Positions 1 to 8,595 of a DNA stretch of 64,000 nt are shown in pieces; positions within the stretch are counted from its first letter, which is position 1; the number at the start of each line of letters is the position of its first letter. Source of the DNA: Frigoriflavimonas asaccharolytica (GTDB lineage Bacteria > Bacteroidota > Bacteroidia > Flavobacteriales > Weeksellaceae). The stretch covers positions 109,468 through 173,467 of the forward strand of contig NZ_JABSNO010000004.1 in the NCBI RefSeq assembly GCF_013294015.1, written 5' to 3'. The translations under genes and the position numbers were made by a program. The notes beneath the pieces are model-generated. The model was not told the DNA's origin. It saw only the letters and a list, made by a program, of their open reading frames with translations, and did not search any database.

Positions 1-679
1 GTGCTTTGTTCACAAATAAATCTCCAGGATTTCCGTTTTCAAAAGCAAACAATACCAAATCTACAGCATCGTCTAAAGACATAAAAAAGCGGGACATATT
101 GGGATCTGTAATCGTGATTTCTTCCCCTTTTTTAATTTGGTTTAGAAATAATGGAATTACAGAACCTCTAGAAGCCATTACATTACCGTATCTGGTAAGA
201 CAAACGGTGGTTTCTGATAAATTTCTAGATTCTGCAACGGCAACTTTTTCCATCATCGCTTTAGAAATTCCCATTGCGTTGATAGGATATGCTGCTTTGT
301 CTGTGCTGAGGCAAATTACTTTTTGCACTTTATTGTAAGCTGCAGCACGAATTACGTTTTGCGTACCTTCTACATTCGTTTTCACGGCTTGCATTGGGAA
401 AAATTCACAAGAAGGAACTTGTTTCAAAGCAGCGGCATGAAAAACATAATCCACACCTCTAGTTGCAGGTTCTACGCTTGTAAAATCTCGCACATCACCG
501 ATGTAATATTTAATTTTATTGTCTCTATAGAGATTTCGCATATCGTCTTGCTTCTTCTCATCACGAGAAAAAATACGAATTTCTTTAAAATGATCTGTTT
601 TCAGAAATCTGTTTAAAACTGCAGTTCCGAAAGAACCAGTTCCGCCAGTGATTAAAAGTACTTTATCTTTAATTTTCAT
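1..679 (-). CDS. UDP-N-acetylglucosamine 4,6-dehydratase/epimerase-like enzyme (FnlA/CapE type), C-terminus outside window
   Basis: Extended short-chain dehydrogenase that acts on UDP-N-acetyl hexosamines in the cytoplasm. The translation from the ATG at 677-679 begins MKIKDKVLLITGGTGSFG, an N-terminal Rossmann glycine motif, and continues with SRDEKKQDD, a conserved IGDVRD block, HAAALKQVP, and the STDKAAYPINAMG..K segment; the last replaces the usual YxxxK region in the FnlA/CapE/WbjB group. About 226 of some 340 residues are present. It is the last gene visible in the minus-strand polysaccharide operon, 2 bases after the asparagine-synthase-like gene. In L-FucNAc pathways this enzyme is followed by two partners, which would lie beyond the left edge. 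Family assignment is firm; the exact product is inferred. Confidence 0.88.
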   Translation of the reverse strand, partial: MKIKDKVLLITGGTGSFGTAVLNRFLKTDHFKEIRIFSRDEKKQDDMRNLYRDNKIKYYIGDVRDFTSVEPATRGVDYVFHAAALKQVPSCEFFPMQAVKTNVEGTQNVIRAAAYNKVQKVICLSTDKAAYPINAMGISKAMMEKVAVAESRNLSETTVCLTRYGNVMASRGSVIPLFLNQIKKGEEITITDPNMSRFFMSLDDAVDLVLFAFENGNPGDLFVNKA

Positions 680-681
680 AA

Positions 682-2502
682 TTAATTTGTGTCTGTTTTT
701 GAAATTTTCATTTCAAATATTTCTTCCCAGATGGCAATATTATATAATTTCCACTGCATTTCTCTATTTTTAATATTGCTTATTTTTTTTGAAAATAATT
801 CTTGTATGATTTTTGAATCATTGATTTTTTCATATATTTTTTCCGAAATTGGCCACCATTCATCTGTTGGAGCTTCAAATCCAATTTTTCTTTTTCTCCA
901 TGTGATTTCATCTGGAAGTTTACCTACCATGTTTTTACGCAGAATAAATTTAGACCAACCTTCTTTTATTTTAAAATTATTATTAATAGATAAACAGGTT
1001 TCTACAAATTTATAATCTAAAAATGGCAATCTTGTTTCTATACCATAAGCCATGGCATTTTTGTCTTCAAAACGGAGCAATTCTGGTATTTGCGCGCTAA
1101 ATACTTCTAATTTTTGCATTTTGAAAATTTTCGAATAAGAATTTGTCAATTTTTTCATTAAAGAAAAATCGATTAACTTTCTATATTTAGGTTTCAAAAT
1201 TCTTCCTCTAAATTTGATGCGTAATTTTCTTACCAAAAATACACTAAAATATAGATATGTAAGCAGGCCTTCTACAAAAGAAATCCCATAATGGCTCTTA
1301 ATTTTTGATAAAAATTTAATATTTTTAAAAAGAGAATGATTTCTTAAATAAGCTGCAGTATATCTACTATATCCAAGTAATATTTCATCTGCACCTTGAC
1401 CATCTAATAATACTTTTACTCCAGTTTTTTTTGTTTCGCTCATCAAAAAATTCTGCATATATATGGAAAGACCACCAAATGGTTCTTCTTGCGAAATAAT
1501 TACTTTTAAAATATTGTTTTCAAACTCTTCCGTTGTAGGATAAATAATGTGATTGGTTAAATCTAGATGACTGGAAACTAATTTGCAGTAGTAACTTTCA
1601 TCGTTATTTTTATTTTTTGATCCAACTGAAATTACCTCAAATTTACTTTTTTCTTCTTCTCCAAGAATTTCTGAAGCTAGAGTGGCAATATAAGAACTAT
1701 CTAAACCACCGCTTAAAGCAGAACCATTTTTGACGTCAGATCTTAATCGAAGTTCTACAGATCTTTCCATTTCTTTCTGGAATAGAGCGGAAGATTCTTC
1801 AAAATTTAATTTAGAAATAACTGCATTGAATTCTATATCGTAATATCTTACAATTTTGAAGGTGTTATTAGACAGATCATAAATTAAATTATGAGAGCCG
1901 AGAAGTTTTTTTATCCCATCAAAAAAAGTCTCGTCCGTTTGTTCGGTAAGATTTACAGTGATGAATTGAAGTATCACTTGCACATTGAGCTCTGTAACTT
2001 TTTCAATTTCTAATATTGGCTTTATTTCTGACGCGAATACAAATTTTGTAGCATCAGAATAGTAGTAAAAAGGTTTGATCCCGAAGCGATCTCGAGAACA
2101 GAATATACAATTTTTTATCTCATCGTGGATTGCAAAAGCCCACATTCCATTAAATTTCTCAACGCATTTCTCACCCCAATAATCGTAAGCAGCCAATAAA
2201 ACTTCGGTGTCTGAAGTAGTGGTAAATTGATACCCTGCATTTTCTAATTCAAATTTTATTTCTATATAATTATAGATAGCGCCATTAAAAGTGAGTACTT
2301 TATTTCTGTAATGAAAAGGTTGATTGGAAGCATCACTCAAATCTAAAATCGACAATCTCCTATGCCCAAAACCCACATTATCTTTTACGAAAAATCCTTC
2401 TGCATCGGGACCTCTGTGTGACATTTTATCTGTCATTTTTTTCAGAAATTCCTGCTGAACGAGATCGTTATTTTTATAAATAATACCAGCAATTCCACAC
2501 AT
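682..2502 (-). CDS. asnB: Asparagine synthase (glutamine-hydrolysing)-like amidotransferase of the polysaccharide operon
   Basis: Full-length (606 residues) class II glutamine amidotransferase fused to an ATP-pyrophosphatase synthetase domain. MCGIAGI places the nucleophilic Cys at position 2, followed by SHRGPD and RRLSILD motifs. The synthetase half carries the PP-loop SGGLDSS near residue 265 and the late ETRLPFLD segment. Its start lies 3 bases after the hisF-like stop, so the two are co-transcribed. Copies in surface-polysaccharide loci (WbpS type in Pseudomonas) are thought to amidate sugar carboxyl groups rather than make free asparagine. The position directly after a WbpG/HisH/HisF trio supports that here. 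A housekeeping asparagine synthetase role is the alternative. Confidence 0.9.
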   Translation of the reverse strand: MCGIAGIIYKNNDLVQQEFLKKMTDKMSHRGPDAEGFFVKDNVGFGHRRLSILDLSDASNQPFHYRNKVLTFNGAIYNYIEIKFELENAGYQFTTTSDTEVLLAAYDYWGEKCVEKFNGMWAFAIHDEIKNCIFCSRDRFGIKPFYYYSDATKFVFASEIKPILEIEKVTELNVQVILQFITVNLTEQTDETFFDGIKKLLGSHNLIYDLSNNTFKIVRYYDIEFNAVISKLNFEESSALFQKEMERSVELRLRSDVKNGSALSGGLDSSYIATLASEILGEEEKSKFEVISVGSKNKNNDESYYCKLVSSHLDLTNHIIYPTTEEFENNILKVIISQEEPFGGLSIYMQNFLMSETKKTGVKVLLDGQGADEILLGYSRYTAAYLRNHSLFKNIKFLSKIKSHYGISFVEGLLTYLYFSVFLVRKLRIKFRGRILKPKYRKLIDFSLMKKLTNSYSKIFKMQKLEVFSAQIPELLRFEDKNAMAYGIETRLPFLDYKFVETCLSINNNFKIKEGWSKFILRKNMVGKLPDEITWRKRKIGFEAPTDEWWPISEKIYEKINDSKIIQELFSKKISNIKNREMQWKLYNIAIWEEIFEMKISKTDTN

Positions 2503-2505
2503 AGG

Positions 2506-3270
2506 CTACTTTTGTCTCAATTCTTCTTTTTCCGAAAAGCCAGGATAATTAATTAAAACACCCTTTAGTTTCCCTTTATATACGAAAAGACTTCCTGCAG
2601 CTGCTCCGATGATACCAAATTTAGAAATTAGATCTTTTACATCTTGCAAAGTACCTGCTCCTCCACTTGCTGTTAGTGGTAATGTAGTAGAATTTCTAGC
2701 TTTTTCCATCAATGCAAGATCATAACCTTTCATTTCGCCATCTGCATCAATATTGTTGATTACAATTTCGCCTGCTCCTAAATCTTGAAATTGTTTTATC
2801 AGGTCAAAAGGATTTTTACCAGTACTTTTCTTACCATTATGGGTGTAAACTTCATAGCCACCAAATAATTTTTTCTTTACGTCTAATACAATTACAACAC
2901 TTTGACTACCCACCATATCAGAAATTTCTTTCACTACGGATGGATTATTAATCGCTCCAAAACTTAAGGCAATTTTTTCTACACCCAAAGAAAATATTTC
3001 TTGAGCTTGCTTTGCAGTGGTAATTCCACCTCCATAGCAAAGCGGCATTCTGCATTCTTCTGCCCAGTTTTTTATCATTTTAAGATCTGGAACTCTGCCT
3101 TCTGCAGTTGCGTCTATATCCAAAATCATTAATTCGTCTGCTTCTTTCTCGTTAAAAATACGGACCGCATTCATTGGATCGCCAAGATAACGGCTTTCTT
3201 TAAATTTGGTAGTTTTCACCAAACCTTTTCCTCTTACCAACAAACACGGAATTAATCTTGGCCTTAACAT
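2506..3270 (-). CDS. hisF: HisF-like cyclase subunit of a sugar amidotransferase complex (HisF2 type)
   Basis: A 254-residue beta/alpha barrel clearly homologous to imidazole-glycerol-phosphate synthase HisF. The N-terminal strand reads IPCLLVRGKGLVK: the catalytic Asp11 of true HisF (CLDV) is Leu here, while Lys19 and the second catalytic Asp (VIVLDVK, near 130) remain. Loss of Asp11 argues against histidine synthesis. In Pseudomonas O-antigen loci the homologous pair supplies ammonia from glutamine through the barrel to WbpG. It overlaps the hisH-like gene by 7 bases, and no other his gene lies nearby. The role in sugar amidation is inferred from context and this substitution. Confidence 0.9.
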   Translation of the reverse strand: MLRPRLIPCLLVRGKGLVKTTKFKESRYLGDPMNAVRIFNEKEADELMILDIDATAEGRVPDLKMIKNWAEECRMPLCYGGGITTAKQAQEIFSLGVEKIALSFGAINNPSVVKEISDMVGSQSVVIVLDVKKKLFGGYEVYTHNGKKSTGKNPFDLIKQFQDLGAGEIVINNIDADGEMKGYDLALMEKARNSTTLPLTASGGAGTLQDVKDLISKFGIIGAAAGSLFVYKGKLKGVLINYPGFSEKEELRQK

Positions 3271-3881
3271 AATTCTGCGAAATTTTTTAGTAATTGAATT
3301 CCAAAATGGTGGCTTTTTTCTGGATGAAATTGTGCGCCATAAATATTATTTTTATTCACCGCACATGTAAATTCTAAACCATAATCTGCTTTTGCGATGA
3401 TATTTGTTTCATCATGACATTTAAAATAATAACTGTGTAGAAAATAGAAACGTGCTTCGTTGGAAAGATCTTTCAAAAGTGGATTTTCTTTGCTCGTGTA
3501 AACATCATTCCAGCCCATGTGTGGAAGTGGCAATAAGGCAGAACTTTGTTTTTGATCAAATTTTATTACGTCTGCATCAATCCAACCAAGACCTTTTAAT
3601 GAGCCTTCATCGCTTTTGGCAGCCATCATTTGCATTCCAACACAAACTCCTAAAACGGGAATTTTTTCGTTTATTACTAAATTATTTACTGCGTCTCGCA
3701 TTCCAGAATCTGAAAAACGTTGCATTGCATAATCAAAATGACCAACTCCTGGAAGTATCAATTTTTTTGCACCAGCAAGTTCTGCTTCCGTAGTTGCAGT
3801 ATTTGCTTCAATATTTAGTTGATTAAAAATATTGAGAAAAGCGCTGATGTTTCCTACACCATAATCTATAATCGTCACCAT
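3264..3881 (-). CDS. hisH: HisH-like glutamine amidotransferase subunit (HisH2 type)
   Basis: Class I (triad) glutaminase of 205 residues. The nucleophile is Cys80 in LGVCVGMQMM, and the His186/Glu188 pair lies in GAQFHPEKS, so the glutaminase triad is intact. It should release ammonia into the HisF-like barrel encoded next door. Its start codon overlaps the stop of the WbpG-like gene by one base, and its end overlaps the hisF-like start by 7 bases, indicating translational coupling of the three. It is probably devoted to nucleotide-sugar amidation rather than histidine synthesis, as explained for the HisF-like partner. Confidence 0.92.
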   Translation of the reverse strand: MVTIIDYGVGNISAFLNIFNQLNIEANTATTEAELAGAKKLILPGVGHFDYAMQRFSDSGMRDAVNNLVINEKIPVLGVCVGMQMMAAKSDEGSLKGLGWIDADVIKFDQKQSSALLPLPHMGWNDVYTSKENPLLKDLSNEARFYFLHSYYFKCHDETNIIAKADYGLEFTCAVNKNNIYGAQFHPEKSHHFGIQLLKNFAELC

Positions 3882-5029
3882 TATTTAAATGCTCTTTTTT
3901 CCAGTCCTAAAAGTTGCATCACTTTTGTGCCCAATTGGATCAGATTATTATTGTTTTTATAATCGTTGAAAGTTTTATTTTCTCCCTCAAAATATGTTTG
4001 AAGTTCTTCTGGTGTGAAATCTAATTTTTTTGCCACATATACGAATTCTTTTTTCAATTCATCTTCTGGAAGTTCTGGTGTAGAAACTCTTTCCAAAGCA
4101 TCTTCTCTGGTCATTTGTCCGGTAAGAACTAAACTTGAAAGGTGGTTTTTTCTTTTATCAAAACCAAATTTTCTTGGCAACCAATACGCTTCATACCATC
4201 TTGTGAAACGAGATTCATGATGTTTGTGCTTGTATCTTTGCCATCCATAGGTATTTTCTAAAATCTGTTGAGATTCTTCTTTCAAAAATTTTACGTGATC
4301 TAATGGTTTTACCACACGAACACCATTTAATAATCTGTATTGAATTTTATACTTGAAGATATCACAAGTTGGAAAAGTTTTTAGCTTGATTTCTCCAAAT
4401 TTTTTGTGAATATCGTTTACATATTTCATATCGGTTTGATAATATGCTCCCCAATGTAGTGGTTCTCTTACACATTCTGTGGAAAAATTGCCACCTGTAA
4501 GGATGTACTTTATTTTATTTCTCGCGCAATAATTATACAGTGAAGAGAAGAAAACTAAATCTTGTGGTGTATCTATATCTGGAACTTGAGATTTGATAAA
4601 AGATCTTTGCAGATCTTTCATTTCTTCCCAATTGATGACGTCTGTATAAAGATCAAGATCTAAACCATCTACCAAAGACATGATGTTGCTGGTAGAAACA
4701 TCTGAATTCCAACCTGCATCTACATGGTACAAAAGTGGACGTAAACCCCATTTGGTAACGGCAAGATGCACGAGATAAGAACTATCTAAACCACCGGAAA
4801 TACCAATTATACAATCATGATCTTTGCCTTTACCTTCGGCTTTTATCTTGTCTATTGTTTTCTGCATTTCTTTTTCGCCTTCTTCATTTGGATGCCAATT
4901 TGGCAATATATTATCATAGTAATTTGCACAGTAATCACAAACACCATTTTCGTCGAATACGATGGTTTTATCTGTAGAATCCATGATGCAGTTTTTGCAA
5001 ACTTGCACAGGATTGGTTGCATTTGTCAT
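3881..5029 (-). CDS. wbpG: N-acetyl sugar amidotransferase (WbpG family)
   Basis: 382-residue ATP-pyrophosphatase (adenine nucleotide alpha hydrolase fold). It has an N-terminal zinc-type motif with Cys11/Cys14 and Cys31/Cys34 (CKNC, CDYC) and a PP-loop ISGGLDSSYL at residues 77-86. Members of this family (WbpG, PseA/LegG-like) use ammonia delivered by HisH/HisF homologues to convert an N-acetyl group of a nucleotide sugar to an acetamidino group. In Pseudomonas aeruginosa O5 the target is the 3-acetamido group of UDP-ManNAc3NAcA. Here it heads a coupled trio with hisH and hisF homologues. Family and complex are well supported; the actual sugar is inferred. Confidence 0.92.
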   Translation of the reverse strand: MTNATNPVQVCKNCIMDSTDKTIVFDENGVCDYCANYYDNILPNWHPNEEGEKEMQKTIDKIKAEGKGKDHDCIIGISGGLDSSYLVHLAVTKWGLRPLLYHVDAGWNSDVSTSNIMSLVDGLDLDLYTDVINWEEMKDLQRSFIKSQVPDIDTPQDLVFFSSLYNYCARNKIKYILTGGNFSTECVREPLHWGAYYQTDMKYVNDIHKKFGEIKLKTFPTCDIFKYKIQYRLLNGVRVVKPLDHVKFLKEESQQILENTYGWQRYKHKHHESRFTRWYEAYWLPRKFGFDKRKNHLSSLVLTGQMTREDALERVSTPELPEDELKKEFVYVAKKLDFTPEELQTYFEGENKTFNDYKNNNNLIQLGTKVMQLLGLEKRAFK

Positions 5030-5112
5030 TTATATAAATTTTTGCAAAGGTATTAATTTATAAAGAAAAATGAGTAGTAAAATATTAACAGTTTCAGCTT
5101 TTAAAAATGATT

Positions 5113-6555
5113 TTATCTTAAAGTTCTATTGGATTTAACTTTTAAATTTCTTCCCAAACCACCTCGAAAATTGACTAATTCTTGTATAGGTTTTGTATTA
5201 CCAGAAACCTCATTGTTTGTAAAGGTTATATTTTTCATTATGTTTCCTTTGTAGTTTTTAGACTTGTCTGGTGAAGTGCTATTAAAATACAAGATTTCTT
5301 GATTTGAATTTATTTTGTTGTTTGTAATGCTGATGTTATTTCCTGTGTCTATGTTTTTGTATTTCTCATCTCTCAATTGTTCTTTAATGTAAGCTAAAGA
5401 AGAATTTTCAAAATATCCTCGGAAAACAACGCCACCAATATTAGAAAAAGTATTATTATATACTTCTACATCATTTACATTTATTAAATATAAACCTGAT
5501 CTTCTAGTATTAAAGATTTCATTATTATAAAATTTTGAGCCAAAACTATAATCGCTTACAATACCATACATGTAGGAACCATTGATTACATTGTCATAAA
5601 CTTTTGCTCCGGGAGATAAACTGAGTGAAATCGCACCTGCTCCTAGAGTTTCAGATTCATTGTTATTCCTTAATACATTTGAAACTTTATTTCCACTTAC
5701 TTGTGCGTTTGTAGCCGTCATCAGATAAATTCCCATGCCACGAACCGTTTTAATCGCATTTATCTCGCCTACGTTTTTGATTGTATTATCTATTACTTTT
5801 AAGCTATCTAGTGTATTTCCCACCACTTTGCTTTCATAAGCCAAAATACCGTAAGACAAAACATTAGAAATAGTGTTATTCCGAATAATATTATGATTAC
5901 CATGACCTAAAATAGCGATACCAATATTCAATTGATTGTTTCCGTCAATGATATTATTTTCTATAATATTATTATCATGGCTATAATTTTCTCCAGAATA
6001 GCCCAACATAATGGCAGACTGATCTCCTCCTAATGTATTTGGAGAAGCAGGTTTTGAGAAATTGTTATTTGAAATCAAATTGTTACTGCTAGATTTTCCA
6101 TTTGAAGTTGGATAAAGTAGAATATTGTTGCCGCCTAATTCTTGAAAAGTATTATTAATTATTTTAGCATAACTCGCACCATTTAGTAATATTCCATATC
6201 CGTTGTAGAAATCTGCAGAAGGTTTACCATTTCCTTTTATGGTTGCGTTTTTTATAGTAAAATAATCATGTGCTACAATAATACCAGATTTTCCATTATC
6301 TGTAAAGTTGAGAACTGCTCCTTTTTCAAAGTTTAAAAATGTATTATTTCTGCTCGTAAATAGTCTTTCGTTCAATAAATAATTGCCTTTATTTACAGTT
6401 ATTTTTAAAACACTGCCTTTTTTTTCATTTAATGCTTGTTGAAAAATCTGTAGAAAATTTGCGTTGGATTTTGGAAAAATATTGACTCTTATTGTGTCTT
6501 GTGCGTTTGAAAAATTAGATAATATTACGAATAATAAAAGATAAAAGTATTTCAT
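5113..6555 (-). CDS. Secreted right-handed beta-helix protein, possible polysaccharide lyase or epimerase
   Basis: 480 residues beginning with a signal peptide (MKYFYLLLFVILSNFSNAQ, probable cut after NAQ). The rest is a parallel beta-helix: repeated asparagine ladders such as NNIIENNIIDGNN and NNTISNVLSYG at roughly 22-26 residue spacing, as in NosD-, pectate-lyase- and alginate-epimerase-like proteins. No catalytic signature of a named lyase family is obvious, and no T9SS C-terminal domain is seen, so it may act in the periplasm. It sits inside the glycan operon between a glycosyltransferase and the amidotransferase genes, which suggests a role in trimming or modifying the polymer, as AlgG/AlgL do for alginate. 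Substrate unknown. Confidence 0.75.
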   Translation of the reverse strand: MKYFYLLLFVILSNFSNAQDTIRVNIFPKSNANFLQIFQQALNEKKGSVLKITVNKGNYLLNERLFTSRNNTFLNFEKGAVLNFTDNGKSGIIVAHDYFTIKNATIKGNGKPSADFYNGYGILLNGASYAKIINNTFQELGGNNILLYPTSNGKSSSNNLISNNNFSKPASPNTLGGDQSAIMLGYSGENYSHDNNIIENNIIDGNNQLNIGIAILGHGNHNIIRNNTISNVLSYGILAYESKVVGNTLDSLKVIDNTIKNVGEINAIKTVRGMGIYLMTATNAQVSGNKVSNVLRNNNESETLGAGAISLSLSPGAKVYDNVINGSYMYGIVSDYSFGSKFYNNEIFNTRRSGLYLINVNDVEVYNNTFSNIGGVVFRGYFENSSLAYIKEQLRDEKYKNIDTGNNISITNNKINSNQEILYFNSTSPDKSKNYKGNIMKNITFTNNEVSGNTKPIQELVNFRGGLGRNLKVKSNRTLR

Positions 6556-6600
6556 AAATTTTTGCTTTGTTTACTGATAAAAACAAAAGTTGTTCCATTA

Positions 6601-7812
6601 CTATTTTTTTAAAATGGTTTCGTAAAGTTTTATATATTCTTTAAACTTCAGCTTTTTATCAAAATATTTTTCTGCTCTATTTCTGCAGTTTTTGGTGTAA
6701 GATTCTTTCGTATTATGATTTATTATCATAACGCTTTCAATTATACCATCTAAACTTCCTTTTTCTACTACACAACCTGTGCTTTCATTTATAGCTTCTG
6801 GAGAACCTCCAGTTCTAAATGTAATAACAGGAGTTCCGCAAGCCAGAGCTTCAAGATTTGTAGTTGGAAATGTATCTTCTAATGTAGGATTTAAGAAAAC
6901 ATCTGCTGCTGAATATAATTCCGCCAATTCTTGCACATTGGAAGTTCTTTCTAAACCTATAATATTTTTTGGTAATTTAATAATTTGATCTTTATCTAAA
7001 CCTACCAATAAAATTTGATAATCATCAGAAATTTTTTCAGATAAATCTATAAAATAGTTTAATCCCTTTCTTTTGTCCCATGGATTTGCAACTCCTAAAA
7101 TAACAAATTTATTCTGTAAATTATACTTTTCTTTTGTAGAAGTAGTATTTTGAATGCTAAATTGCTCAATATCAATTCCGTTTTGTATAACTTCTATTTT
7201 ATTATTTTTAAGAAAAGATTTCTCTACTTCACATCCAAGCCATTTAGAAACGGGAACAATTGTCAAATTTTCTACAGAATTAAATAGTCTTTTTTTATCA
7301 TTAAAATTTTTAAAGGAATTGTCTTTTCCAAAACTTTTTGGATATTCATTTATTTGTGGACATTTTTCACATTGAGTTTGCCATTTTTGGCAATCTACCA
7401 AATCGTAATAGGCACAATGTCCTGTAAAAGACCAGCAATCATGAAAAGTCCAGACTACTGGAATTTTTGATTTTGATAAATACTTAAAAAGAATTTCTAT
7501 ATTAATATAGTATCCATGCAAATGCTGTAATTGAATAATATCTGGCTTAATTTCTTTTATTTTTTCTACCAATTTTGCTGTTGCATTTTTGGACGCAAAA
7601 CCATGACGATCTGCAAATCTTGAATATAAAACATGCTTAATCAATTCAAACTTATTACTTATTTGAATTGTTTTAGATTTACTTGGCAAATTTTCTCTAC
7701 CAAATGCAATATAACTTTCCCAACCTCTCTCGATTATCTGTTCGCCAATTTGTTCTGCAATTCTACCAACTGAACCAATATTGACCTCACTACTAATTTG
7801 AAAAATTTTCAT
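6601..7812 (-). CDS. Glycosyltransferase family 4
   Basis: GT-B fold glycosyltransferase of 403 residues from the ATG at 7810-7812; an in-frame TTG at 7827 lengthens it by five residues, but the ATG gives the usual MKIFQIS start. Features are the N-terminal SVGRIAEQIGEQI glycine-loop region, the Cys-rich acceptor segment CWSFTGHCAYY followed by C..CP near residue 150 (as in WcaC-like enzymes), and the C-terminal EDTFPTTNLEALACG nucleotide-sugar binding motif with the retaining-enzyme Glu pair. It transfers one sugar during repeat-unit assembly on the cytoplasmic face of the inner membrane. Donor and acceptor are unknown. Confidence 0.88.
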   Translation of the reverse strand: MKIFQISSEVNIGSVGRIAEQIGEQIIERGWESYIAFGRENLPSKSKTIQISNKFELIKHVLYSRFADRHGFASKNATAKLVEKIKEIKPDIIQLQHLHGYYINIEILFKYLSKSKIPVVWTFHDCWSFTGHCAYYDLVDCQKWQTQCEKCPQINEYPKSFGKDNSFKNFNDKKRLFNSVENLTIVPVSKWLGCEVEKSFLKNNKIEVIQNGIDIEQFSIQNTTSTKEKYNLQNKFVILGVANPWDKRKGLNYFIDLSEKISDDYQILLVGLDKDQIIKLPKNIIGLERTSNVQELAELYSAADVFLNPTLEDTFPTTNLEALACGTPVITFRTGGSPEAINESTGCVVEKGSLDGIIESVMIINHNTKESYTKNCRNRAEKYFDKKLKFKEYIKLYETILKK

Positions 7813-7857
7813 TAATTTTTTTTTCAATTCATTTATTAGATTTATCTATCAACAAAT

Positions 7858-8568
7858 TTATTTTTTTATATCAATCTTTATAAAAGACAATTCCTCATAA
7901 CTTTTTGAGATTGCAAATAACTCATATCCATATTTTTTTAATTTTAATATCAGATCCTCTGTTTTCTTTTTGCCATCCTCAAAAAATCTTTCGTGAATTT
8001 CTACACAGATCTGATGTATGTTCACCGGTGCATTCAGAATGCTATCCAAAATAGAATATTCTGAACCTTCTATATCCATTTTCAAAATTTCAATTTTTTT
8101 ATGTCCTAATTCTGTAGCAATATCTGCTAAAGTTTTCATATTAACTTCTACTGTTTTCTGCTCATCTACATTCATTTGATTGATGGCGCTTCCCGAAACA
8201 TAAGCATCATTTTTTGGTAGTAGAAAATTTACTTTTCCTGTAACTTTATCAATTCCGAAAGGTGCAAATTTGAATTCTTCGGGATTCGTTCTACCATTAA
8301 CCCATTTTATTGATTTTGGAGTGGGATCAAAAGCGAAAACTTGGCAGCCAAATTCTGAAATGAGACCCTCGTCGAAAGTGATGTCTTCACCAACTCCAAA
8401 AGAATAGATGATAGAATCTTTATTTACAAATTCATGTGCAACAAAGAAACCACCATATTCGTTACCCAACCACTTATGGTTTTGCTTTTTATTAATTTTT
8501 AATTTATATATTTTACCGAAAAATATGTTATACTTTATTTTTAAATTTTGAATCAATTTTCTTACCAT
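7858..8568 (-). CDS. FkbM family methyltransferase
   Basis: 236-residue SAM-dependent methyltransferase of the FkbM type: IIYSFGVGEDITFDEGL forms the SAM-binding loop, VFAFDPTP carries the acidic residue after strand beta-2, and LKMDIEGSEYSILD is the family hallmark near residue 160. FkbM members usually O-methylate sugars or polyketides. The gene lies between two GT4 glycosyltransferase genes, so O-methylation of a sugar or of the growing glycan is the likely job. It is cytoplasmic, without signal peptide or membrane segment. Confidence 0.87.
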   Translation of the reverse strand: MVRKLIQNLKIKYNIFFGKIYKLKINKKQNHKWLGNEYGGFFVAHEFVNKDSIIYSFGVGEDITFDEGLISEFGCQVFAFDPTPKSIKWVNGRTNPEEFKFAPFGIDKVTGKVNFLLPKNDAYVSGSAINQMNVDEQKTVEVNMKTLADIATELGHKKIEILKMDIEGSEYSILDSILNAPVNIHQICVEIHERFFEDGKKKTEDLILKLKKYGYELFAISKSYEELSFIKIDIKK

Positions 8569-8595
8569 TTAGTTTTTCTATTTTAATGTAAATTT

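Noticed and set aside
6-616. Two plus-strand frames at the left edge
   Set aside because: The minus strand gives a continuous FnlA/CapE-type protein through this region.
682-1015. Plus-strand open frame of 108 codons within the asparagine-synthase-like gene
   Set aside because: It lies wholly inside a well-supported minus-strand gene and its translation has no family features; shadow ORF.
2506-3881. Histidine biosynthesis operon fragment
   Set aside because: Only hisH and hisF homologues are present, HisF lacks Asp11, and the context is polysaccharide synthesis.
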